A program made the translations under genes and the position numbers. From assembly GCA_051201605.1 (NCBI GenBank), contig CP179201.1, forward strand, positions 496,001 to 560,000: a stretch of 64,000 nucleotides of DNA, read 5' to 3'. The notes below the pieces were generated by a model. The model made no database searches. It was given only the letters and a program-made list of their open reading frames with translations, and had not been told where the DNA came from. Positions 35,840 to 45,002 of the stretch are shown piece by piece; within the stretch, counting starts at the first letter, position 1; each line of letters begins with the position of its first letter. Source of the DNA: CABZJG01 sp902512685 (GTDB taxonomy: Bacteria; Pseudomonadota; Alphaproteobacteria; Rhodobacterales; Rhodobacteraceae).

Positions 35840-36178
35840 TGGGCTCAAAACTGCCATTCGCTGTGCTCTTAATCAATGACTGCAATTGGTGCAAGGGGAC
35901 TTCGCGGCGGTCGATCTTGTCGATTGAGAAGTCATGCTTTCGGGGCGAAATGAGGCTTCCCTTTTCTTTGGTTTTCTTTCCCTGTTCCGGAATTAATTTC
36001 CCTGTTCTTAAATGAACAGGGAATTAGCCTGTAAGACGTTGTTATTGTGGTACGATTCAGAACCAAATCAGCAGAAAACGGCCAATATCGACCCAAAGCG
36101 CACGTTTTTCCCTGTAAATTCCCTATTAACAGGGAAAATACGGTGAGACTGGCTAGCTCGAGACTGTCTGCTCTGCCA
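35840..36178 (+). repeat. Solitary copy of the element's iteron arm
   Basis: The whole left arm is present, from TGGGCTC to CTGCCA, but with no recombinase unit behind it. Several motifs have mutated: the terminal palindrome reads TTCCCTATTAACAGGGAA and the AACAGGGAA block is changed. Directly after CTGCCA comes a different sequence (AAATAACTTTATAAAACAAG). This is what the far-side junction of an integrated element, or a solo end after excision, would look like. Confidence 0.75.
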
Positions 36179-36371
36179 AAATAACTTTATAAAACAAGTG
36201 TTTTAGAGAAGCTCCAATGCGGGGATTTTTCTTTTTTTACCTTCTGTGACAACCTCTATGACAACCTTTACCCCTGTTTTTTGCCAACACTTTTGGCAGC
36301 ATCTTGGTAAACTGCAGAGTTTGCGTCATAGGTAAACTCAGTTATTCTGATTCAAAACACTGGGGTATGAA
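36179..36371. other. Intergenic DNA after the solitary arm
   Basis: AT-rich, no gene. It contains a direct repeat TGTGACAACCT / TATGACAACCT near 36246-36270 and two TGCCAA(A/C) words near 36177 and 36289. These may be integrase arm sites, but nothing decides it. Confidence 0.3.
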
Positions 36372-36701
36372 ATGCAAAATAACATTGTTAGCCATATTAA
36401 GTTTACTGTTAAAGATGGATGTGTGGAAGATTTCCTCAAAGCAGTAAAAAAAATTGACAGCGAACCACAGTTTGCAGCTTTACGGACATTCACGATACAG
36501 CCGGAAGAAAATGTATTCGTAGTTACCAATATTTATGATGACATAGAGCATGTAATGTCTATTCAAGATAAGGCGCTTGCGTGGTTGGACGAAATTGAAC
36601 CACTACTTGTTTGCACTGATGATGGAAGCAGAACAGAGGCTTGGTCGGGACCAGTTATGTATGGACGAAGTGAGGTAACCTCATGCGCTCCTTACTCATA
36701 A
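36372..36701 (+). CDS. Small protein, possible ABM-like ferredoxin-fold domain
   Basis: 109 residues. The pattern ISHIKFTVKDGCVEDFLKAV, then PQFAALRTFTIQPEENVFVV, resembles the beta-alpha-beta of dimeric antibiotic biosynthesis monooxygenase-like proteins, though no catalytic residues are recognised. It has its own GGGG-type ribosome site and converges on the exporter gene with a 10-base overlap. I do not recognise a specific family. Confidence 0.5.
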   Translation: MQNNIVSHIKFTVKDGCVEDFLKAVKKIDSEPQFAALRTFTIQPEENVFVVTNIYDDIEHVMSIQDKALAWLDEIEPLLVCTDDGSRTEAWSGPVMYGRSEVTSCAPYS

Positions 36702-37618
36702 TTCTCGCCTTTAGAGGGCAAGCTAAAGTTGGCTTTTTCAAAAACACCAGAAGCCATCAAAACTCCAAAAGCAACGACCATGATCCCAATAACTTTGACT
36801 AAGCTGACTGCTTCGCCGAGAAAGACGACACCACCGATTAAAGCAAGTATGGGCGTTAATGCCCCAAAAGCTCCTGCTTGAGCGCTGCCTATCTGGCGAA
36901 TTGCAATTGAGTAGAACAACAATGCAATTATGGCATTTAAAACACCCTGTAAAATCGACATATTTATTATTTGGGTCCAACTAACCGTTAAAAAACTTAT
37001 GTTGCCGAAAAAGAGCAGCAACGGGACACTTACTAAAGTGCCCCAGAATAAGCCGATAACCAATCCGTGGGTTGGGCTCAGACCGCTTTGACGAAAGTAA
37101 ACCGTGTAAATGGAAAATAATCCTGCACCCAAAAGAAACAAAAGGTGTCCTTTCCAAGCACTAGGCTCTGTACCATGAAAGATTTGCCAGAAACCAACTA
37201 AAAAAGCTCCAGATAAAATTATTATCAAACCCAACAAGCGCATTCGACTGACACCTTCTTTGAGTATCAGCCAAGAGAATAAAGCCGCCCAAAAGGGAAG
37301 CATTCCTGGGGCCAAAGCGCCGGCATCTGAAGCGGAGGCATAAGATAGTCCAAGTGAGATGAAAAAAGGGAAAACTGCGCTACTGCCTAAAGTAAGCATA
37401 AATGTGCTGATGAAGCTTTGACCACGAATCAAAACACCAAGTTTAATCATAAGGGGACTGGTTATAATAGTTGCCGTTAGCAATCGAAGGAGCAATAACT
37501 CTTCGACCGAAAACTCTCCGCTAACACCCCAACGTGTACCGATTAGGAATGCTGCCCATATTGTTACTGCTATCAGTGCCGAAACTATCCCCACAAAACG
37601 CGAATGAAATGGTATCAT
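36692..37618 (-). CDS. DMT-superfamily (EamA) exporter
   Basis: 308 aa with ten hydrophobic helices arranged as two five-helix repeats, the EamA layout. Visible signature parts: IWAAFLIGTRWG in helix 1, ASDAGALAPGMLPFWAALFSWLILKEG in the first repeat and GSAQAGAFGALTPILALIGGVVFLGE in the second. Such inner-membrane carriers usually export amino acids or other metabolites. It reads towards the small gene at 36372. Codon usage is AT-rich compared with the core genes. Confidence 0.85.
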   Translation of the reverse strand: MIPFHSRFVGIVSALIAVTIWAAFLIGTRWGVSGEFSVEELLLLRLLTATIITSPLMIKLGVLIRGQSFISTFMLTLGSSAVFPFFISLGLSYASASDAGALAPGMLPFWAALFSWLILKEGVSRMRLLGLIIILSGAFLVGFWQIFHGTEPSAWKGHLLFLLGAGLFSIYTVYFRQSGLSPTHGLVIGLFWGTLVSVPLLLFFGNISFLTVSWTQIINMSILQGVLNAIIALLFYSIAIRQIGSAQAGAFGALTPILALIGGVVFLGEAVSLVKVIGIMVVAFGVLMASGVFEKANFSLPSKGENYE

Positions 37619-37818
37619 TTTGGAGAAATCGTTTCTTGCATAAGATTGATGCGTAAAATCATTTGAAAATTTATGACATACTAATCACATTGGGTCTAGG
37701 TGCACTAGAATGTCTTTGATTAATCAAAGCCTCTGGCATCTCTATAAGAAGGATTAATTGAAACTGCGCTAACTACAGTACCTGTGGAGCAAGCAGGAGC
37801 AATAATCAGGAGGAAACC

Positions 37819-38136
37819 ATGAGCGTTGTTGTTAAAGTATTTAATGCGATTGATGAGCATGATTTAGAGGCATTATCTGAATTGATACATGACGATTTTG
37901 TGTACTTTCATGACTATGAAATGCGAACCAAAAAAGACTGGCTTGACGGTGTTCGTGAAGGTTTGGAGATGGAGGGCAAATTTACAGACGAACGTAGGAT
38001 ACTTTGTGATACCGCCGATTGCTACGCTATACAGCGAACTGCCAACATAGATGGAAAGAAGTATCGGACAACTTTCATGGCGCTTCTTAAGTACGATAAA
38101 TTGCATAGAGCAATGCTTCAGCGCATAGAACTTTGA
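37819..38136 (+). CDS. SnoaL-like / NTF2-fold small protein
   Basis: 105 residues with an NTF2-like order: helix VVKVFNAIDEHDLEALSELIHDDFVYF, then a helix and curved strands (RTANIDGKKYRTTFMALLKYD). An excellent GGAGG ribosome site precedes the ATG. These cone-shaped proteins bind or isomerise small molecules; nothing tells the ligand. A weak hairpin GATTAC-TT-GTAATC follows the stop at 38141-38154. Confidence 0.6.
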   Translation: MSVVVKVFNAIDEHDLEALSELIHDDFVYFHDYEMRTKKDWLDGVREGLEMEGKFTDERRILCDTADCYAIQRTANIDGKKYRTTFMALLKYDKLHRAMLQRIEL

Positions 38137-38346
38137 CTCAGATTACTTGTAATCCAATGCGCACTATTTTTTGCTAGCCTTAGGTCAGGTTTTAGCCCCG
38201 GTGTAAAAATAAACGAACGTCGCGGGCGAATCTTTCTGCCAGTCATTGTGCGTATCCCTGAAATTGTGATTGAGTAACGGCATTAAAACGTGCGTGAGAA
38301 TGCTCTAAAAATTACAATATTCAGGGCATTCTAGCGCCTTTAAAAG

Positions 38347-39249
38347 CTACATCATTCCGCCAGCGGACTTATCTTCGCCTGCTTGAGCGGCATAAATCGA
38401 CGAATAGCCGCCAGACCAGTTCGGTGGTATTTGGCAGGGGCGCGGGTCATGTTCGGCCCATATCACATGCTCGCCACGCACCACTTTGTAGGTGTTTTGG
38501 GTCGGTGATGGATGGGCGGTATAAGGTTTCGCATCCGAAGAGGTATAGCAATTCAAAAGCAAGGGGCGCGGGATCGGGTTTTTGGACGCAGGAGAATAAT
38601 GCAATGTGCGCGCATTGTGCACTGTAATGCTGCCCGCCTTGCCCGTAAGATACTCGACACGGGACATATCCACGCTTGCCGCATCCTGATCCGATAACAT
38701 GCCCGTCCAGTTTCCTGCATCGTCATACTGATTGTACAAATCGCCATTGTGCGATCCTTTGAGCGCTGCCAACGGGCCGTTTTCCATCGTTGTATCTTCG
38801 AGATAGCAGCCGATGGTCAGCACATTGTAATTGGTGTGTGGGAAGAACTGAATGTCCTGATGCCATTTCACCGTATCCGATGCATCAAACCATTTGAAAT
38901 TCAGCTTGGAGTGGTGGAAAACTACATTTGGCCCCACCAGATCAGCGGCGATATCCGCCATCAGTCCGGTCGAGAAATTCCAATAGACCTCGCTTTGTTT
39001 ATCAGGATTTTTTAAACGCCGCAGGATAGGGTTTTCGGATGAATGTTCGGCCCCGACATCAAATCTGTCGTCACTCGCGCTGACGCCTTTGCTGGTTTCG
39101 ACAAAATCTGCGGTAGTTTTTTGCAGCTCCGCCAGAATGTCGGCTGGAACCACGTCCTGCACCCCAACAAAACCGTGCTCAAAGTAGTGCTCTCGTTGTG
39201 CTTGTGTTAAAATACGCGCTGGTTCGGCCAAAATCTGTTCTGGTCTCAT
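38347..39249 (-). CDS. Phytanoyl-CoA dioxygenase (PhyH) family protein
   Basis: A 300-aa Fe(II)/2-oxoglutarate oxygenase. Iron ligands: H and D of WHQDIQFFPH near residue 127, distal His in TVHNARTLHYSPAS near 213-220; the 2-oxoglutarate Arg is in NPIPRPLLL near 228. Clear GGGAG ribosome site. Last gene of the panB-Rieske-phyH operon. It hydroxylates an unactivated carbon of an unknown substrate, probably in series with the Rieske enzyme. Confidence 0.9.
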   Translation of the reverse strand: MRPEQILAEPARILTQAQREHYFEHGFVGVQDVVPADILAELQKTTADFVETSKGVSASDDRFDVGAEHSSENPILRRLKNPDKQSEVYWNFSTGLMADIAADLVGPNVVFHHSKLNFKWFDASDTVKWHQDIQFFPHTNYNVLTIGCYLEDTTMENGPLAALKGSHNGDLYNQYDDAGNWTGMLSDQDAASVDMSRVEYLTGKAGSITVHNARTLHYSPASKNPIPRPLLLNCYTSSDAKPYTAHPSPTQNTYKVVRGEHVIWAEHDPRPCQIPPNWSGGYSSIYAAQAGEDKSAGGMM

Positions 39250-39259
39250 GACAGTCTCC

Positions 39260-40345
39260 CTAGGTAATGCTGCGCCCTTCGGCAGCGAGTTTGTTGTTCA
39301 ATATTTGACGCACTTTTATGCCGGCACCATCTGCGCCGAGTGTCACTTCGAGGAAATCCATGCCACGCGGATCAGCCGCAATCTGAGCCTGCATTTTTTC
39401 CAGCAGATGTTTGTCCTCATCAAAGGCTTCAATAACACTGTTCTTGGTTTTGGTGGCCACCTCTTGGGACAATTCGGGCACATCAAATGCGGCCCCCCAA
39501 AAGTAATGGGTTTTGCCGCGATGTGCGGGGGTTACGATATGACAGCCACGCATGATGAAATCAGATCGGCGGCCAACCTCGGGCGCGGGATCATGGACAT
39601 TCCAATCGGAAAAGGAAATTGCCAACGTTGGCATTCGCCCGACCTGTGTGCGTTTGATGGGTTTGTCTTCGGGCAGCCCCATTCCAGCGCAAAACAGTGG
39701 CGACAGTGGCGCAAGGTCGAACTCTTGTTCGTAACACACGGTTTCGCCGTCCATGTATGTGTCGGGTGCGGTGATCCAGTCGTCCTGTTTGAACGTGTTC
39801 TTGTGCAAGAATGCGATGTGGGTCAGATCAAGCACGTTTTCACGGATCAAAACCCAGTTTGCCGCCACTTCGTAATAGCCCGTCAGAAAGGTCCAGTCTG
39901 GGTCAGTCTGATAGCTCACATCTGGTGGGTCGCGGTCAATTGTATCCGGGTCACCCATCCAAATCCAGATAAACGCACCTGCTTCACGGACAGTAAATGC
40001 CGGAATTTGCGCGGTTTTTGGCATCATGGTTTGGGTTGGGGCTTTGGTGCAATGTCCGTTCGTGTCAAATTCCATCCCGTGGTAGGGGCAGATGATTTTG
40101 TTCCCTGTTACATACCCTTCGGACAAAGGCGCCCAGCGGTGAGGACAGCGATTATATAGCGCGGCGGGTGTTCCATCTTCTAACCGATACAAAACCACAG
40201 GCGTTTCCAGCAGCCAGCGCAAAATTGGTTTTGTGGTTACCTCGTCTGAACGCGCCGCGACCCACCACATGTTACGTGGATAATTGTCTTGTAGCATTCC
40301 ATTGGGAATGCGCTGTCCGTTTGGCATTTGCCTTTGTTCATTCAT
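39260..40345 (-). CDS. Rieske non-haem iron oxygenase, VanA-like
   Basis: A 361-aa terminal oxygenase subunit. The [2Fe-2S] ligands are CPHRWAPLSEG and CPYHGMEFD (CxH-N17-CxxH) near residues 67-90. The mononuclear iron site is in DLTHIAFLHKNTF near 170 (D-x2-H-x4-H). The fold resembles vanillate O-demethylase and related one-subunit enzymes, which remove methyl groups or hydroxylate. It overlaps panB by eight bases. No ferredoxin or reductase gene lies next to it. Confidence 0.9.
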   Translation of the reverse strand: MNEQRQMPNGQRIPNGMLQDNYPRNMWWVAARSDEVTTKPILRWLLETPVVLYRLEDGTPAALYNRCPHRWAPLSEGYVTGNKIICPYHGMEFDTNGHCTKAPTQTMMPKTAQIPAFTVREAGAFIWIWMGDPDTIDRDPPDVSYQTDPDWTFLTGYYEVAANWVLIRENVLDLTHIAFLHKNTFKQDDWITAPDTYMDGETVCYEQEFDLAPLSPLFCAGMGLPEDKPIKRTQVGRMPTLAISFSDWNVHDPAPEVGRRSDFIMRGCHIVTPAHRGKTHYFWGAAFDVPELSQEVATKTKNSVIEAFDEDKHLLEKMQAQIAADPRGMDFLEVTLGADGAGIKVRQILNNKLAAEGRSIT

Positions 40346-41204
40346 GTCTGCCCTGACTTGCCAGCAAAGCCGCCAGCTTTTCTGCCTCTTCCGGTTTCAT
40401 TTTGTAACTGTGATCCGCGTCGGGAAAGGTGCCACCACGCACCTCCGTGGCGAAATCTTCAAACGCTTTGGTCGCCATTTCGGCCATGTTGCCATACCGT
40501 TTGGCAAACTTTGGTTTGAATGTTTCAAATGCCCCAATCAGGTCATAGCCATTCAACAACTGACATGTTCCTGCCGCGCCTGCGCCGATGGAAAAGGTAA
40601 ATATATCAATGGCGTCATCCACCGCTTTGCCCACTTCATAGGGTATGGCTTCGATCTCCAACCCGATCGCGCCAGCCTTTTGGATGGCCTTGGCATTGTC
40701 GATGATTTCCATCGCGGCCTCGGCTGTGCGCCCCTGCATCTTGAACCCGCCGAGCATGTGGACGCGGTGGGGCAACAGGCCAACGTGGCTCATCACGGGA
40801 ACACCCGCGTCGGCGACCGCTTTGATGATGTCAAACATCTCGCGTCCGCCTTGCAACTTTACCGCTTCGGCGCCGCCTTCTTTCATCAATCGTACCGCGT
40901 TTAACACGGCCAATTCTTTGGTCGAATAAGACCCATAGGGCATCGAAACGAGGCCAAAGGTGTTTGGCGCACCCCGTCGCACCGCGCGGCAGTGATCGAT
41001 CATTTGATCCACTGTCATTGCCAATGTGTTGTCATGGCCGTGCAATGTCATACCCAGACTGTCGCCAACCCCAACAATATCGACGCCAGCCCGTTCGGCC
41101 CAAGCCGCCGTCAAGGCTTCGCCCACTGCAACCATAACTAGCCGCTCGCCTGCTGCTTTCTTGGCGGCAAGGTCCGGTATCGTCAGTTTTGTGCGGTCGG
41201 ACAT
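40338..41204 (-). CDS. panB: 3-methyl-2-oxobutanoate hydroxymethyltransferase-family protein (PanB-like)
   Basis: 288 aa. The metal- and substrate-binding features of ketopantoate hydroxymethyltransferase are present: GVGDSLGMTLHGHDNTLAMT near residue 45, MPYGSYS near 88, KLQGGREM and SHVGLLPHRVH near 115-145. PanB makes ketopantoate for coenzyme A. Its place as first gene in an operon with two oxygenases, under a MarR operator, suggests a catabolic paralogue using a similar keto-acid/one-carbon reaction, perhaps with a formaldehyde released by the Rieske enzyme. That is inference. Confidence 0.88.
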   Translation of the reverse strand: MSDRTKLTIPDLAAKKAAGERLVMVAVGEALTAAWAERAGVDIVGVGDSLGMTLHGHDNTLAMTVDQMIDHCRAVRRGAPNTFGLVSMPYGSYSTKELAVLNAVRLMKEGGAEAVKLQGGREMFDIIKAVADAGVPVMSHVGLLPHRVHMLGGFKMQGRTAEAAMEIIDNAKAIQKAGAIGLEIEAIPYEVGKAVDDAIDIFTFSIGAGAAGTCQLLNGYDLIGAFETFKPKFAKRYGNMAEMATKAFEDFATEVRGGTFPDADHSYKMKPEEAEKLAALLASQGRHE

Positions 41205-41214
41205 GAATCACCAT

Positions 41215-41234
41215 ATTGTTCCAAGTGGAACAAT
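41215..41234. promoter_or_regulatory. Palindromic operator O1 between panB and marR
   Basis: ATTGTTCCAAGTGGAACAAT: perfect nine-base arms around two bases. It sits 10 bases upstream of the panB start and 80 bases before marR. The same TGTTCCA-NN-TGGAACA core recurs twice after marR. Confidence 0.8.
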
Positions 41235-41313
41235 ATTGACTGTTACACTTTCAATTTTCAAGCGAAACTTTTATGGAAGTTTATCAAAACGCGGATCAAA
41301 CTTTGGGATCACT

Positions 41314-41787
41314 ATGACAGATGGCCAACAAAAACGTGCTGAACCTGCAACATTCCTTGATGTTGTTGAATTTCGTGACGCTGCACTTTTGTCGTTTGTT
41401 ACCAGTGCCATCATCGTGCCTGCCTATGATGAAGTGAAGCGGGATTTTGGAATTATTCGCGCGGAATACATGCTTTTACTGTGCCTTTCTCATTTTCCAG
41501 TTCTGACCGCGCAGGATATTTCCCGTTTAACAGGGCGACCCAGAAATTCAATTTCTCGCGGGGTTCATAGGATGCTGAAAGAAGGTTTCATTGAGCGCGC
41601 GCCAGACCCGGACGATGCTCGGCAGGCGAAGCTGACGATTACAGCGACGGGCCGTGAATTACACAAGAAAATCGCTGATTATGTAAAATCTCGTCAGGAT
41701 ATTGTGCTTAGTGTATTGCAACCTGATGAACGCGAAATCCTTGTGCAGCTTCTGCGAAAAACTGCGCTCTACAGCACAACTCTTTAA
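41314..41787 (+). CDS. MarR-family transcriptional regulator
   Basis: 157 aa with a winged helix typical of MarR: AEYMLLLCLSHFPVLTAQDISRLTGRPRNSISRGVHRMLKEGFIERAPDPDDARQAKLTITATGREL read in sections, with recognition helix near residue 78-92 and wing DPDDARQAK near 100. The N terminus is placed at the ATG at 41314. It is divergent from panB, and identical operators lie on both sides of it, so it probably represses the panB operon and the downstream TRAP gene and may autoregulate. Confidence 0.87.
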   Translation: MTDGQQKRAEPATFLDVVEFRDAALLSFVTSAIIVPAYDEVKRDFGIIRAEYMLLLCLSHFPVLTAQDISRLTGRPRNSISRGVHRMLKEGFIERAPDPDDARQAKLTITATGRELHKKIADYVKSRQDIVLSVLQPDEREILVQLLRKTALYSTTL

Positions 41788-41836
41788 ATCATATTGTGTT
41801 AGGTGCCTTGCTCGGGCTCCAGAAAATCGTTGTTTT

Positions 41837-41880
41837 TCGTTCCACTTGGAACGAGAATAATACTTGTTCCAAATGGAACA
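41837..41880. promoter_or_regulatory. Operators O2 and O3 upstream of dctP
   Basis: O2 is TCGTTCCACTTGGAACGA (41837-41854) and O3 is TGTTCCAAATGGAACA (41865-41880). Both match O1 in arm and spacing. They lie about 80-120 bases before the dctP start and are spaced about 27 bases centre to centre, close to two and a half helical turns. They suggest regulation of the transporter by the MarR protein. Confidence 0.8.
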
Positions 41881-41956
41881 GTCTCATGTGGAAGAACATG
41901 CAGATTCACAGCAGCATACCAATACTGGCGGCTTACTCCAATACCAGGGAGGAAAC

Positions 41957-42169
41957 ATGGATATCCAAAAAATAAGTCTGACCGCATTGGCAGGCATCGC
42001 TTTGTCGCTCAGCACTGGCTCGATACAGGCGCAAGAAAAGCTCTCAATGGCCACGTCGTGGGGTGGTGGCCCGCCATTAGAAAGCTGGGCCAAAGGCGAG
42101 ATGACTGGCAGCTTTGGGCAGAAATTTTGGGGCCCGTTTTTGCATTTACCGAAAGAAGACATTCGCTGA
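41957..42169 (+). pseudogene. TRAP transporter solute-binding protein DctP, 5' fragment
   Basis: Starts at an ATG after AGGAGG. The first 26 residues are a signal peptide (ending SIQAQ), then EKLSMATSWGGGPPLE, the N-terminal strand of DctP-type binding proteins. About 45 residues later the similarity ends and the frame stops at 42169, just before element copy C begins at 42189. The rest of the gene is gone. Its substrate was probably the compound degraded by the panB-Rieske-phyH operon. Confidence 0.75.
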
Positions 42170-42188
42170 AGTGCAGCATCACGCACTC

Positions 42189-42528
42189 TGGGCTCCAAGC
42201 CGCCATTTGCTGCGCTCTTCATCAATGACTGCAATTGGTGCAAGTGGGCTTCGCGGCGGTAGATCTTATAGATTGAGAAGTCATGCTTTCGGGCCGAAAT
42301 GAGGCTTCCCTGTTCTTTGGTTTTCTTTCCCTGTTCCAGAATTAATTTTCCCTGTTCTTTAATTAACAGGGAAACGGCCTGTAAGGCGCTGTTATTGTGG
42401 TACGATTCAGAACCAAATCAGCAGAAAACGGCCAATATCGACCCAAAGCGCACGTTTTTCCCTGTAAATTCCCTGTTAACAGGGAAAATGCGGGGAGACT
42501 GGCTAGCTCGAGACTGTCTGCACTGCCA
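42189..42528 (+). repeat. Iteron-rich left arm of copy C
   Basis: Same arrangement as in copy B: two TTCCCTGTT motifs, their inverse, a variant and the 18-bp palindrome TTCCCTGTTAACAGGGAA at 42469-42486, ending CTGCACTGCCA at 42528. Base differences from B are few. Not coding. Confidence 0.75.
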
Positions 42529-42701
42529 AACACTTCCCTGATTTCTGGCTCTTCTGGTTTGCTCTGTTATTATCGCGCGTTTCCCGCCGCTTGGCGTACC
42601 GCGGTGTGGAGTGAGACGCGATCGTGAACGCTTTCTGGGTCGTTTTCGGGCCGCAGTCTCTGTTTGCGATTCCGGCGGTACGAGTTTGGGGAGGTTCGCT
42701 T

Positions 42702-44330
42702 TCAGAGCGCGGAGAATTGCGCGCGCTGTTCTGACCAGATGGCGGAGAAGCGGGTCTTAATCAGGTGATCGGTGGAGAGACCATCGGACTTTTCGCCAAG
42801 CGTGATGGCATCTAGAATATCGGGTGCGATCAGTGCGAGATTGGTGATGTCCTGGACGCGGCGTGTGGATACGTTCTCGACCTGTGCGATTTCTGAGAAC
42901 GATTTGCCATCAATAACCATCGCCAACCAGCGGCGCCCCTTTACAATGTTCTGCACCAGCGTTTCGTCGATCTCCGGCGGGGGATCACCAAGATGCAGTT
43001 TCAGCTCGACACCCCTCCTGCGCATCTGGAATGGAGTTTCGATTGTCAGCCCCGATGCATTGATATGTCCCGGCAGGCAGTCCAGCCATTTTGCTAGAAC
43101 CAGAGTATCCAGCTGAACGCGTATTGCGCCCGGACGCAGATTTACCTTTTTGATCAAGTTCAGGCAGTCAGTCGAACTGATGCAAGCGGCCAGTCTCTCG
43201 GCGGTCGTCTTGATCTCGGCTGCCGGCAAACCCTGTATCACTGATGCCGCTGCATCCGGCCTTCCCAGATGGCGTCTGATCATTTCGGTCAGTACCCCCT
43301 CGACCTGTTCAGCGGGCAGCCGCCAGGCATCTGGATGTTTCTCGCAGCCACCCGCAATTACTCGTCGGGAGACGTAGTAGCGCAATCTCTTGCCATTTTT
43401 CCGGCTATGGCTGGGCGTCAGGCGATCACCGGTTTCATCAAAGAGCTTGCCAGCCAGCGGTGAGGTGATCGCCTTTTTCCTGGTGCCGCGTGAGATTGCG
43501 GCGCCGCTTTGCAGCAGTTCCTGAACCTTGTCCCACGTCTTTGGGTCGATAATAGCGGGATGCTGCCCGTCATAAACCTGCCCCTTGTGCCGGATTCGCC
43601 CGGCATAAACCGGGTTGCTGAGAATGTGATGCAAATGCCCGCGGTCGAACGGAATGCCCCCGGACACTCGCCCGCATGATCGTGCGCGGCGACGAGACCT
43701 GAAGTCTAGCGCTTCTGCGCGGTCTTTCACTTCGCGTACAGAGCCCAGTTTCCGGTAAAGGTCGTAGAGCGTCCGGATCGTGGGCGCTTCGGCCTCATTG
43801 ATCTTCAACGTACGTCCATCCGCGCAGTAGCCAAGGGGGACATGTCCACCCATCCACATGCCCTTGCGCTTGGAGGCAGCGATCTTGTCCCGGATACGCT
43901 CAGACGTCACTTCACGCTCGAACTGGGCAAAGCTCAGCAGCATGTTCAACGTCAGGCGCCCCATGCTGGTCGCGGTGTTAAAGCTCTGTGTCACCGAGAA
44001 AAAGGACGCCTCAGCCGCATCCAGCCGGTCGACCAGCTTCGCGAAGTCGGTCAATGACCGGGTCAGACGGTCGATCTTATAGACCACAATCTGATCGACG
44101 CGCTTCTCGTCCACCGCCTGCATCAGGCGCTGCAGCGCAGGGCGATCCAGATGACCGCCTGAGATCCCCCCGTCATTATAATGATCCCGCAACACCTCCC
44201 AGCCTTCATGCTTCTGACTGGCTATATAGGCTTCACAGGCCTCACGCTGCGCATCGAGAGAGTTGAAATCCTGTTCCAAACCCTCTTCGGAGCTCTTGCG
44301 AGTATAGATTGCACAACGGATGCGGCGCAT
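42702..44330 (-). CDS. Large serine recombinase, copy C
   Basis: 542 aa, about 98% identical to copies A and B. Changes include GYCADG for GYRADG, NEAEAP for NEVEAP, KDRAEALDF for KDCAEALGF, RRHLGRP for RRHLERP, DETLVQ for DKALVQ and TDHLIK for TDYLIK. Catalytic Ser13, the IDRLTRSL block and the complete length are kept, so it should be active. Confidence 0.9.
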   Translation of the reverse strand: MRRIRCAIYTRKSSEEGLEQDFNSLDAQREACEAYIASQKHEGWEVLRDHYNDGGISGGHLDRPALQRLMQAVDEKRVDQIVVYKIDRLTRSLTDFAKLVDRLDAAEASFFSVTQSFNTATSMGRLTLNMLLSFAQFEREVTSERIRDKIAASKRKGMWMGGHVPLGYCADGRTLKINEAEAPTIRTLYDLYRKLGSVREVKDRAEALDFRSRRRARSCGRVSGGIPFDRGHLHHILSNPVYAGRIRHKGQVYDGQHPAIIDPKTWDKVQELLQSGAAISRGTRKKAITSPLAGKLFDETGDRLTPSHSRKNGKRLRYYVSRRVIAGGCEKHPDAWRLPAEQVEGVLTEMIRRHLGRPDAAASVIQGLPAAEIKTTAERLAACISSTDCLNLIKKVNLRPGAIRVQLDTLVLAKWLDCLPGHINASGLTIETPFQMRRRGVELKLHLGDPPPEIDETLVQNIVKGRRWLAMVIDGKSFSEIAQVENVSTRRVQDITNLALIAPDILDAITLGEKSDGLSTDHLIKTRFSAIWSEQRAQFSAL

Positions 44331-44743
44331 CACTGCACCCCGAAAAAGCGCGGGCCCGACCATCGGGCACCGGTGATGTGCCTGGCTATGGCCGACAAGG
44401 ACCGCCAGGTCTTGCCATCCATGACGTAGCCACCATCCACCACCTCAACCTGATAGGTTCGCCCGTTCCATTCCCGAACCAGGTGGGACCCCGGTTTTGC
44501 TGTTGCGGGCACTGATTGCCCGGCTGCAATTTGCTTCAGACGACGCTCAGTTTTTGCCGATACGCTGCCCAGCATCTGATTCTGCAGGTCCCAGACCAGC
44601 ACCCGCTTCATGAACTGCAGTGAGAGATGCTTTAGCGGAGGCCGGTCGAACGCCTCACGCCACCTTTCCAGGCATCTGCCTCGGTCCAGATGATCAATCG
44701 CTAAAATGGCCCTCTCAAGTTCGAGCGTCTGATCCGCATCCAT
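44330..44743 (-). CDS. DUF2924 family protein, copy C
   Basis: 137 aa, identical to copies A and B although the adjacent recombinase has diverged; its last base is shared with the recombinase start. The lack of change suggests strong constraint or recent gene conversion. Confidence 0.82.
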   Translation of the reverse strand: MDADQTLELERAILAIDHLDRGRCLERWREAFDRPPLKHLSLQFMKRVLVWDLQNQMLGSVSAKTERRLKQIAAGQSVPATAKPGSHLVREWNGRTYQVEVVDGGYVMDGKTWRSLSAIARHITGARWSGPRFFGVQ

Positions 44744-44747
44744 CGTC

Positions 44748-45002
44748 TCAGGCCTTACTGACGATACGGTAAACTGATCCTTTGTCCGTGTCGGACCGTT
44801 CAATCGCAGTTCCGGCTTTGCGCAACGTCGAAAGTGCAGCCCGTGCTGTATGCGGCTGCAAGCCGAAAGCACTTTGAATTTGTAAAATTGTTGCGCCAGA
44901 CTTGCGGTTCAGAAGCTTTGAGAGTTGTTCCTGCCGCTTTGGCTTTGCCTTGATTGCTATAATGTTTGCGACTTTGGGTTCTTGCTTGATCTCAATCGTC
45001 AT
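44748..45002 (-). CDS. DUF3489 family protein, copy C
   Basis: 84 aa, identical to the other two copies at protein level with a few silent base changes (for example CTTTGG for CTTGGG near 44938). Starts at 45002 after GGAG. Winged-helix-like; role unknown. Confidence 0.8.
   Translation of the reverse strand: MTIEIKQEPKVANIIAIKAKPKRQEQLSKLLNRKSGATILQIQSAFGLQPHTARAALSTLRKAGTAIERSDTDKGSVYRIVSKA

Noticed and set aside
36173..36371. Right boundary of the whole island at the solitary arm
   Set aside because: No secE follows and accessory genes and element copies continue to its right; it can at most be one boundary in a composite island.
39248..40159. 300-codon plus-strand frame opposite the Rieske gene
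   Set aside because: Shadow of the Rieske oxygenase, whose iron-sulfur motifs are clear.
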